Below are positions 34,201 through 43,692 of a stretch of 64,000 bases of DNA, piece by piece. Each line of letters starts with the position of its first letter. Position 1 is the first letter of the stretch. Position numbers and translations under genes: made by a program. The notes beneath the pieces were generated by a model. That model did no database searches, was not told where the DNA came from, and worked only from the letters and a program-made list of their open reading frames with translations. The stretch comes from Triglochin maritima (taxonomy: Eukaryota; Streptophyta; Magnoliopsida; Alismatales; Juncaginaceae). The stretch spans positions 14,011,001 to 14,075,000 of the forward strand of contig OY821771.1 of assembly GCA_963682175.1 (NCBI GenBank). Reading direction: 5' to 3'.

Positions 34201-35515
34201 CTGTCCGGAATAAGTGTATTTGTTGTCCGGTTTAAGAATATAGTGTGTCCGGAATAAGAATACTTGCTGTCCGGAATAAGTGTATTTGCTGTCCGGAATA
34301 AGTGTATTTGCTGTCCGGAATAAGTGTATTTGTTGTCCGGTTTAAGACTAAAGTGTATTTGCTGTCCGGAATAAGTGTATTTGTTGTCCGGTTTAAGACT
34401 AAAGTGTATTTGCTGTCCGGAATAAGTGTATTTGCTGTCCGGAATAAGTGTAGTTGTTGTCCGGTTTAAGAATATAGTGTGTCTGGAATAAGAATACTTG
34501 CTGTCCGGACTAAAGTGTATTTTCTGTCCGGAATAAGTGTATTTGCTGTCCGGAATAAGTGTATTTGTTGTCCGGTTTAAGAATATAGTGTGTCCGGAAT
34601 AAGAATACTTGCTGTCCGGAATAAGTGTATTTGCTGTCCGGAATAAGTGTATTTGCTGTCCGGAATAAGTGTACTTGATGTCCGGAATAAGAGTATTTGC
34701 TGTCCGGAATAAGTGTATTTGCTGTCCGGAATAAGTGTAGTTGTTGTCCGGTTTAAGAATATAGTGTGTCCGGAATAAGAATACTTGCTGTCCGGACTAA
34801 AGTGTATTTGCTGTCCGGAATAAGTGCATTTGCTGTCCGGAATAAGTGTATTTGTTGTCCGGTTTAAGAATATAGTGTGTCCGGAATAAGAATACTTGCT
34901 GTCCGGAATAAGTGTATTTGCTGTCCGGAATAAGTGTATTTGTTGTCCGGTTTAAGACTAAAGTGTGTCCGGTTTAAGACTAAAGTGTATTTGCTGTCCG
35001 GAATAAGTGTATTTGCTGTCCGGAATAAGTGTAGTTGTTGTCCGGTTTAAGAATATAGTGTGTCCGGAATAAGAATACTTGCTGTCCGGAATAAGTGTAT
35101 TTGTTGTCCGGTTTAAGAATATAGTGTGTCCGGAATAAGAATACTTGCTGTCCGGAATAAGTGTATTTGCTGTCCGGAATAAGTGTATTTGCTGTCCGGA
35201 ATAAGTGTATTTGTTGTCCGGTTTAAGACTAAAGTGTATTTACTGTCCGGAATAAGTGTATTTGTTGTCCGGAATAAGCGTATTTGTTGTCCGGTTTAAG
35301 AATATAGTGTGTCCGGAATAAGAATACTTGTCCGGAATAAGTGTATTTGTTGTCCGGAATAAGTGTATTTGCTGTCCGGAATAAGTGTATTTGTTTTCCG
35401 GAATAAGCGTATTTGTTGTCCGGTTTAAGAATAAAGTGTGTCCGGAATTAGTGTACTTGCTGTCCGGAATAAGTGTACTTGCTGTCCGGAATAAGTGTAT
35501 TTGTTGTCCGGTTTA
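31259..35515 (+). repeat. 4.26-kb minisatellite of 22-bp CTGTCCGGAATAAGT units
   Basis: About 190 tandem units of 22-23 bp, all in the same direction, with core CTGTCCGGAATAAGT followed by GTATTTG, GTAGTTG, GTACTTG or GCATTTG. They are mixed with variant units built on GTCCGGTTTAAGAATATAG, GTCCGGTTTAAGACTAAAG and GTCCGGACTAAAG. The rare variant GTCTGGAATAAG marks a higher-order unit: it occurs at 32123, 33335 and 34481, spacings of 1212 and 1146 bp, with the same order of variants around it. Each unit has one CCGG and the palindrome TCCGGA. The array fills the space between the 3' ends of the two convergent genes. It is not a gene; frames on the minus strand inside it come from the repeat. 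Confidence 0.95.
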
Positions 35516-35666
35516 AGAGTATTGATCATTTATACATGTCCTTGTATTGATAATTTAACCCAACACCAAATGTCATTGTATTGATAAATCATTCAAATAG
35601 TCTATGTAATTTTAATATGTATACATGTATAACTTTGTAAAAAAAAATTAAAACATCCAGAGTCGT

Positions 35667-38600
35667 TTATTGTTGATCGCACATCCCAGAGTCTTCGAGT
35701 AAGAAATTGGTCAAATCGCCTCTAAAACGGTGAAGAACCTTGCTCTGCTTGGGCTGAGTCGGATCAGCATTCTCCATCAAACGCTTGATCCAGTACAAAA
35801 CGTATGGCCCGCAGTCGTTACTCCCCGGTAGCTGTCGTTGGCTACCCTTCCTGTCAACTCTCAGTGGCCATTCGACCGCCAAAAACCCTCTCCAGAATCC
35901 CGCTATCTTAGACGCGGTGCATTCATGAGTTCCGACTAAACGGTTAGGATTTTCACCTCTTTTAAGCGTGCGGGAGATGCTGTTGTACTGAATGAACTCT
36001 GATCGAGGTCCGTGGGCAACGAACAGAGTCCAGTGGCCGGACAAACAGCATGGCTGTGCGATGACGACTTCCTCCACATTAAGTCCTTCAATTTTTGGGA
36101 GTAAATAATCTTTCTTTATATCTTCTCCCTGTCCCTCCACAATCATTTCCGATTCGAAGGTTGATAAGCAGACCACCTTTTTTTGCCCTCCTCTTCTGAC
36201 GAGTACCTCAATTAGGCCGTCAAGAGTTTCGTTGGTGATTTCTGTGCCTCGCGAAATTATTTCCTTGAGATCACCCCTGCTGATAATGCTGAGAACCCCC
36301 CTCCAGATAATATCTTTTGCTTCTCGCTCGGGAGCCGTTGCATTCAATAAACGATGTACCTCATCATTCGTCAGCGTTCTCAAGGCGGTCTCATCCACAT
36401 CGGGCCTCGTGGACGAAACATGGGCGGCCAGTTCATCTTTCGTTGTTTCTTCACTGGCTTCTTCGGGCCCTTTTGTTTTTGTGGTGGCTTCTTCGGCCTC
36501 CTTTATTTCTTCTTGTTTTTCTGCGGAAATCTTCTGTGCCTCATCTTGGCCAGATTTGCTTTGCGCTTCGTCTATGTGTTCTGTGCGCAAGCGTGGTTTA
36601 ATAGTCCGCATTTTTTGAGGGTGCAAAATCGGAAGCGCAACCCCAGCCTTCCTCTTTCTTTCCTCCTGTCTCCTCATAACTTCCTCCTTCCTTTCTTCCT
36701 CCTTCCTCTTCTCTCCCTCTTCCTCCCTCCGCCTTTTTCTCTCTTCTTCCTCCCTCTTTTCCCCCTCTTCCTCCTTCCTCTTCTTCCTGTTTTCGTCCTC
36801 CCTCTTCTTCCTCTCTTCCTCCCTCCGCCTTTTTCTCTCTTCCTCCTTCCTCGTCTTCCTCTCTTCCTCCTCCCTCTTATTCCTCTCATCCTCCTCCTCC
36901 CTCCTCTTTTTTCTCTCTTCCTCCTTCCTCTTCCTCCTCTCTTCCTCCTCCCTCTTATTCCTCTCATCCTCCTCCCTCCTCTTCTTCTCATCCTCCTCCT
37001 CCCTTCTCTTCCTCTCTTCCTCCTCCCTCCTCTTCCTCTCTTCCTCCTCCCTCTTATGCTTCTCATCCTCCTCCCTCTTCTTCTTCTCATCCTCCTCCCT
37101 CTTATTCCTCTCATTCTCCTCCCTCTTCTTCTTCTCTTCCTCCTCCATCTTTTCCCTCTCTTCCTCGTTCCTCTTCTTCCTTTCTTCCTCCTCTCTCTTC
37201 TCCCTCTCTTCCTCCTCTCTCTTCTCCCTCTCCTCCGCCTCCCTCTTACTTCTCTCTTCCTCCTCCCTATTTTCCCTCTCCTCCGCCTCCCTCTTATTTC
37301 TCTCTTCCTCCTCCCTCTCTTCCCTCTCCTCCGCCTCCCTCTTATTTCTCTCTTCCTCCTCCCTCTTTTCCCTCTCTTCCTCCTCCCCACGGACTCTCAG
37401 CTCACGACACTCTTCTTGAGAGATCCGGAGTTCTTCCTCCAGGTTGTTAATTTTAACGGTCGCCTCCCTAAGTGCTGCTTCGGCTCGCAGCCATTTCGTC
37501 TTCACCTCACTAAGTTCCAATTCTTGTAGCAGTGGGTCACATGGAATGCTGCATTCACTGAGTTGTATCCTTGGTAGAGTGGATGTTGAAGGTGTTTCCT
37601 TCGAGGCGACCGTTGCTTCTGCAGGAGTTGAAGTTGTTTCCTTCGCTGCGGGAGTTGATGCTTCAGGAGGAAATTGATCCTCTGACAACAGTGAATGCTC
37701 CCGTGCACTGAGTTTTGCGGTGCCCTTCAACTCAAATTGGCCCGAGTATATCCGGGACAAGTTGATGCCTCGATCTTCCCATTTTCTAAGGATTTGGCGT
37801 CTGCTAAACATTTCGGTCCAACACTTGAACCGTGGAAATGCTGACCGGGGATCCCCCAATTTGAACTTCTCGCAAAGCCACACCTGAAAACAGGAATGAG
37901 TTAAAAAACAGAAACATAACATCCCCAGGACAGTCTCATAACGTTATTCAGAAAGACCAAACACTAATTCCGGACAGACACAACTCTTATTCCGGACATA
38001 CAAATTACTTATTCCGGACAGACACAAGACGTATTCCGGACAGACAAGACATTCATTCCGGACACATACAGGACTATTCCGGACAGGCAACACACTTATT
38101 CCGGACAGAGACAACACTCATTCCGGACAACCTCAAGACACTTATTCCGGACAGAGACAACACTCATTCCGGACAACCTCAAGACACTTATTCCGGACAG
38201 AGACAACACTATTGAGGACAGACACAAAACTTATCCCGGACAGACACAAGACTTATTCCGGACAGAGACAACACTATTCAGGACAGACACAAGACGTATT
38301 CCGGACAGACTCCAGACGTATTCCGGACAAGCAAGACAGTCATTCCGGACACATACAGGACTATTCCGGACAGGCAACACACTTATTCCGGACATAAACC
38401 GACACTACTCCGGACTATTCCGGACTATTCCGGACATAAACCGACACTACTCCGGACTGACCGACACTACTCCGGACTGACACAACACTCATTCCGGACC
38501 AAGATGCTTACTTGTAATACGGCAACGCAACCAGACACGTAGCCCTGCTTCATAGAGAAGTTCGCTGACGATCTCCTCCTCGAGAGTTCCCGTTGGGCTT

Positions 38601-39280
38601 CCTCCAGGCCTTCAACCAAGAAAGTGTGAACCGCATTTGCCCACGCATATCTCTTGAGGCGCTTGAGGTTCTTAAGGTGTTTCGTGTACCACGCTTTAGT
38701 TCGCAGTGATCCATCGAAGAACAAAAAATGATTGAAAATCATAGAAATAAGGAGTCGGACGTGCTCCTCCCCCTCGCCCATCTTGCTCGTGGCGGTAAGA
38801 TGACCCAGTAGCTGGGTGTTGTCGAGGTTAACCCCGTCACGTTTCTCTACGTACGTGGCATCCATATCCACTCTCTGCCCATGTACTCTTAGTCCAAGTA
38901 GAAGGGCGACGTCTTCTACCGTAAATGGGACCACCCCAGTGGCTATTCTCAGACCGACTTCTTTGGTGTCGAAGTGTTCGACGAACCAACCCAGTATCTC
39001 GTTGTCAGTTGTGACGTGAGGAAAGCTGAGGAAATGACCGAAAGGCGTCCGTTGGAAGACATTTTTCTCCTCCTCCTTCATCCGGTCGAACTGCTTGTGA
39101 AGGGCCGCGAAACCGTACTTGGTTTCGCGGAAGTAGTACGTGCTTCCCTTAAACCACACAAAAAAATTGTTAGAGGCCAATAATGAACCTTAAAATGAAC
39201 CAGAAAGAACATGGTTGACAAAACACCTGCGCGGCTACAATTTCAGGAGCAATGGAGGTTTCAGGTAGAGAAGGATCCAT
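35667..39280 (-). CDS. ULP1-like C48 cysteine protease with DUF1985/PMD-like N-terminus, 968 aa
   Basis: Three exons on the minus strand: 39280-39227, 39147-38512 and 37883-35667 (2907 nt). Intron 1 is GCGCAG|GTGTTT..TTTAAG|GG. Intron 2 is TTACAA|GTAAGC..TTTTCAG|GTG, 628 bp, and filled with minisatellite. Residues 19-260 form a domain like those N-terminal to transposon ULP1 genes (TPFGHFLSFP, VPFTVEDVALLLGLRVHG, GYVSGCVAVLQVWLCEKF). Residues about 390-645 are an almost pure E/R/K helix. The C-terminal 200 residues are the ULP1 fold: H847 (LSGHWTLFV), N864 where the catalytic Asp is expected (IQYNSIS, 17 residues later as usual) and C921 (PGSNDCGPYVLYW), with Q914. Such proteins remove SUMO or ubiquitin-like tags, and plant MULEs (Kaonashi group) are known to carry them. 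The frame is intact. Activity is uncertain because of the Asn. Confidence 0.8.
36640..37400 (-). repeat. Coding minisatellite for E/R/K-rich helix
   Basis: Codes for about 250 residues made of units such as REEEERNKREAEE and KREEDEKKKREEDE, on the minus strand. The pattern of alternating acidic and basic quartets is that of single alpha-helix (ER/K) domains or long coiled coils. The antisense strand is open too (36354-37529, a Leu/Pro-rich shadow), which should not be annotated as a gene. Confidence 0.85.
37935..38500 (-). repeat. GTCCGG minisatellite in ULP1 intron 2
   Basis: In gene sense the intron holds about 25 units of 22 bp or so with the core CTGTCCGGAATAAGT preceded by CTTGTGT or similar, the same core as the 4.26-kb array but in the opposite genomic direction. 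Relative to their own transcripts, the repeats in both introns therefore present the GTCCGG strand as sense. The right part (38390-38480) shifts to a shorter ACTCCGGACT variant. Confidence 0.9.
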
Positions 39281-39660
39281 TTTCGCCTTGTCTTGGTTTT
39301 CGTTACTGGAATGGAAAGGTTTTGGAGCAATGAAGGTTTTGGATGAGCGTATGGAAAGGAACTCCGGGTGAAATGGGGAAAGTTACTCGAATGCTGTACC
39401 GCCGCTACTGACGTACGTGAAGTCGAACCGTCTAATCGTGATTTAGGGAAATGAACCGTCGCACGGAAATGAACCGTCGCACCCAAGAAATCGTGATTTA
39501 GGGTAATGAACCGTCGCACCCAACAATTCGTAATTTACATTTCCCCGCGCACAATTTTTGGTTGACTGGACGCTGAACTGGCAGCTGACGTGTTATTCCA
39601 CGTAGGACGCGTCACGGACGCTCGCGTCCGTATATAACTATTCTACAAAATTACCCTAGT
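39281..39660 (-). promoter_or_regulatory. ULP1 gene upstream region with repeats and a palindrome
   Basis: Contains a twofold repeat with AATGAACCGTCGCAC (39428-39540), an 18-bp hairpin ACGGACGC-TC-GCGTCCGT (39614-39631) and, on its outer side, a TATATAA sequence (39632-39638). The 15-mer CGCGTCACGGACGCT (39608-39622) also occurs at 28216-28230 upstream of the FRS gene. No promoter function is shown. Confidence 0.4.
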
Positions 39661-41409
39661 TATTGGTTGTGTTTGGGTGTGTGTAGTTGCGGGTTTGGTT
39701 TACTGAAAATCGGGTGGAAACCTGAAGGTACAATGTCTGTTTCTATGGGTTTTTTAGCCTGAAAAACTCACCACGTTTGGGTGTTGAATTTCGTGACAAA
39801 TCAATCAGTCAAATCAGGAGTAAATTACCAACAAACCCTTCCTTTACCCCCTCTAAACTCGTTCCCACCGTTTCCTTCTTCTCCCCCAACAACCATCCAT
39901 CTTCTCCTTCCCAAAACTCTTCCCTCACCCCCATCTCCCCCTCTTTGCAAAAAATGGTTATCCTTGATGGGCAGATGAGCGTATCCTCTGGCCATTGTCT
40001 TCCGACATGCTTCTGCGTCTTCTTCGCGCTCAAGCAACGTGCCGCCAACAATACAACCATCTTCATGTTTGGGTTTTTTTTTTGGTTTTTGATGTCCTAA
40101 AATATGGAGTCTTGGTATGCCACCTCTTATATCCATGTTTTCTGTGTTTATGTCACCCACTGTTAGTCGAAGGCTCGCTGTCGTTTCCTGATTGAGGAGG
40201 ATACCATGGAGATCATCTTGCATCTCGTGCATATAGACGAGGAGCGTGAGATTGAAAAGCTTATGGAGGTTGTCCATGACATGCAGCTTCGGTTGGATGC
40301 ATTCGAAAAGCAAGGAAGATCGTCCCCTGCAACTCCCCATACTGTCCCGGGTAGTATATGTCGAAATCGCTCTATTTTTTTAAACATTTCTACAGTCCAT
40401 GTGTAGCATACATTTCCTTGTTCTTCGCTCGTTCTTAGTTAACCTTCAACTATCGTTGTATGCCCTAGTGTTTAATACACAAAATGGAAGAATGAGTATT
40501 AGGAAAGCTTCTTTTTTTACTTCATATATTATTTCATACAATGTTGCATTTTAGAAACCAACCAAACCGTAGCACGTCTTGCTGCATTTTTCTACACTAG
40601 TGGTTAAGAAGGTATTAGTAGTAGTAGAGGTTGGATGAATATGTTTTTGAAGTACGCAATTGGAACAACAGATTTACCTAGTAATAACCCCTATACTACA
40701 ACAACACACACGAAGTTGATTGGAGGTTGAGGGAACAACCCAAATTAGCATACTTTATTTCTTCTAATTGTTTTATTGTTATTTTCTGTCCTACAAATTA
40801 TGCCTAACGAATCCTTTTCTTTTGTTATATGGGTTTAGATCTGATGAAGACCCCTTTGAAGGAGTACGACTTTCAGGTAATTGTGGTAATTGTGGCGTCC
40901 TAACAATGCAGGGGACCCCAACCCACCGACCACAATTGAACCAATAGCTGGTTTGGTCGACCCTCGGCCCGATCCTGCTCCCTCTCATGACTGATACAGG
41001 AAAATGTGCCTACTTTCATAAGAAAATCAACAACAAACACTATGTAAGAAAACCAACAACAAACATTACATTAGAAAAACTACAGCAGATACTACATAAT
41101 TTGATAACAAAAAGTACAAATTCAAGACATGTTCTACACGATTGTATTTGTAGATACAATAGCGCTACAAATTAAGTCTCTCAAATGGCCCATATTGGTT
41201 TCATCACGAACATTGGTACCTTGATTTCAAGATGATGACGGTTCATCGTGTGTATCAACCAAATGTTCAACTTTTCTATCATCTCATCGTTTCTTTCATC
41301 TATTACTTTCATCTATTACGAACAAACAATGCTTGTGATTTGAGAGGTTAATGACTCAAGTGTGTTAACAAAGCCTAACATTTCTTTAACACACCAAAAG
41401 CTCACTATA
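39661..41409. other. Intergenic stretch without a confident gene
   Basis: Frames at 39825-40340 (-) and 40206-40406 (+) overlap each other and neither shows a family feature, though the plus one (MEIILHLVHIDEEREIEKL) is charged and helical. It may be the other half of the PIF/Harbinger element whose transposase follows. I do not call a gene. Confidence 0.4.
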
Positions 41410-42407
41410 TTACGTTTCTTAGGGAAGAGGGCATGCAGTTAAACATTTCTTGTTTGCCTCAAGGTCGAGATGCACAATATCCTTGCACGTGGTACCGAGT
41501 TCCCCGATAAGGAGACAAAACCCCCCTTCGATTGGGATAACCCGTGTCGACAAGGTAGTATTTATATGGTAAATGGTTACGAAATCAGAATTAATTACAT
41601 TAATTCCATCTACGAGAAAGTAACTAGCAAGAAATTTGGAGGATTTACCATTTGGTGTTAATGGGAAGTTGTCGCTACGGTTGTAGATGTCCTGATTTAA
41701 AATTCGACTGTCGTCAGCACTACCTTCCCATCTGGAAATTGCAAACGTAAATTGCATCCTGAAATCGTAAATAGCTAGCACATTTTGGGTTGTGTGCTTC
41801 GAGTCTTGACCCGACCGATAAGCTAGTTGCTTATCTTTCGGGACGAACACATCCATGTGCGTTCCATCAATTGTCCCCACACAATCTTAGAAGTAGAGGA
41901 AGAATTTGCCACCACCGTGGTCATGGTGTGTATTGGGGGGTTTCCGTGAGAGGTTCTACTGGTTGAATATTATCGCATGCCCAAATTGTCAGAACTTCAA
42001 GGACAGCATTGACGTGTCAATTAACAATTTCCCAGAATGTTGAAACATATCCTGCAATACCCTATTAACATGTGTGTGCCCTAAGGCATATAGGAACATG
42101 TGCAATTGTTCTTCCACACTAACCTCATGGGTGAGTTTCAATAGGCCTCTCGGTTTCAAAATGTGAAAGAGTTTTAGGAAAACATCCTTATGTATTCTAG
42201 AGGCGTCGAAACATACTCACCAATGTACAGATAACATGTCTAACATTTTAACATTTCCATTTAACGACGCAGTGTGGACAAGGGTCTTGAATATGGAGTT
42301 TCTAATTGATTCATGTACACAAGCTACCGTACTATGTACTAGTAATTCATCCTCCTCGTTGCCCCCTATTAGCGGTTTCATCATATCTACGTCCATTCAC
42401 TGTAAAA
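41410..42407 (-). pseudogene. PIF/Harbinger (DDE_Tnp_4) transposase remnant
   Basis: Minus strand from about 42407: MDVDMMKPLIGG, then HESIRNSIFKTLVH, FDASRIHKDVFLKLFHILKPRGLL and VSVEEQLHMFLYALGHTHVNRV (the helical region preceding the catalytic core), a break, then GTIDGTHMDVFVPKDKQLAYRSG, KHTTQNVLAIYDFRMQFTF, RWEGSADDSRILNQDIY and YFLVDG (41880-41640), which is the core with GTIDGTH. Stops at about 42220, 42010, 41990 and 41885 and loss of the C-terminal part make it dead. The family cuts and pastes DNA and usually pairs with a Myb-like ORF, which I could not identify. Confidence 0.8.
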
Positions 42408-43692
42408 CAATTTTATAAATCCACCGTAAAAAAGTGACAATTACATGTTAAATAAAAATCATGGCCTACCAACGTATACTTCAATAGGCATAAAGTTTAC
42501 TAATCAGCATTACAAATCAAGATTTTAAGTCAATCAAGCAGTCAAAATTAATTGACGGCAGACCAACTTTTTCCTGGAATTTGTAAGCACATTATATACA
42601 GCAAAGATGAGGCCGACATATATAAATACATGTGTAGTCAAACATTTATGCTTTTTTTAAAAAAAAAATGGGGATCTGATTGAATATTGTTACTAATACA
42701 AGTCAACAGAAAGATGTTGGGAACATTTAGCATATTTGGCAAGCATGGTGTGATTCAACCACTAACATTTTAACAGAAAGTTGTCATCAGTAGACAATAC
42801 ATTAGCCCATGCAAATAAACAAACAAAGACACCCAAAATAACTTAGATTATGACCTTACGATAATATCCGGTCCAACTGGAAAATCAATTTTCCGAAGGT
42901 GTATTTAAAGGCAAGGACGTACCTGCTGTTACCATGGACATTGGGAGAAGTGGATCACAAGGGAAATGGGACACGGCGGAGCAGCACTTCGCCTTCGTCA
43001 CCTCCGCCAGGAAAAAGGTAAAGGGTGTAGGTGCGTTTTGTGTAAATGTATGTGTATTTGTTCTTGCCAATGGGACATGGGCTGACATTTTAATTCCTTC
43101 GTATGGCATTTTCGTAATGACGTCCATGGCAAGACTAGCAAATAACATGAATTTCGGAGTCTTCCACCAACACCCTGCATGTGCAATGGTAAGAAACCAC
43201 TGAAAAACAGGTTGGGTTGGGTTCTGATTTTCATGTGTAAATTGAAAAAAACGAGAAGAAACTTGATTTCAAGAATCCAATACGTTTGATTGTGGTGTTT
43301 CTTAAGCAGTAATATTTCTCAACAATCCACGTACTAGTACGCACACCCCAACACAACCATAGACGTAAAGACAGTGTTACTTTAAAGTGATGCCCAAAGC
43401 AAGACCTCTAATTAGTTTCCCTTTTTTATATCTGGAAGTTTGGGATATGACAACAAAAGTTCAAAAACATCCCACAAGTATCACAAAATTCAAAACATTA
43501 ACCTCAGGATAGCTTACAACATTCAACTTAACAGACCATGGCCATCAAATCTTTATGTCTATGAAATTGTCTCCAGTATTTTCCTCACTTATGCTAACAT
43601 AATTCCTCACTACTGTGCCCCCAATCCCTACAAACTAAACCACTTGAAAAATTCCAGGAATGGTGTATTAGACAAACGTGTCCAAGTCCGAA
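42408..43692. other. Intergenic stretch
   Basis: AT-rich with a poly-T/A run near 42653-42668. A frame at 42934-43203 (+), MDIGRSGSQGKWDTAEQHFAF, has a faint resemblance to the start of Myb/SANT-like ORFs of PIF elements but is too short and unclear to call. The 3' UTR of the START gene probably ends here. Confidence 0.4.

Noticed and set aside
31259..35515. CRISPR-like regular repeats
   Set aside because: Units are contiguous 22-23 bp repeats without unique spacers and the context is a plant nucleus.
36354..37529. 391-aa plus-strand frame rich in Leu and Pro
   Set aside because: It is the antisense of the E/R/K coding repeat, which stays open because GAG/GAA/AGG codons rarely give stops on the other strand.
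39777..40340. Overlapping frames on both strands near 40 kb
   Set aside because: They compete for the same DNA, with no recognisable domain or splice-linked extension.
42934..43203. Myb/SANT-like partner ORF of the PIF element
   Set aside because: Resemblance is limited to a few residues at the N-terminus.
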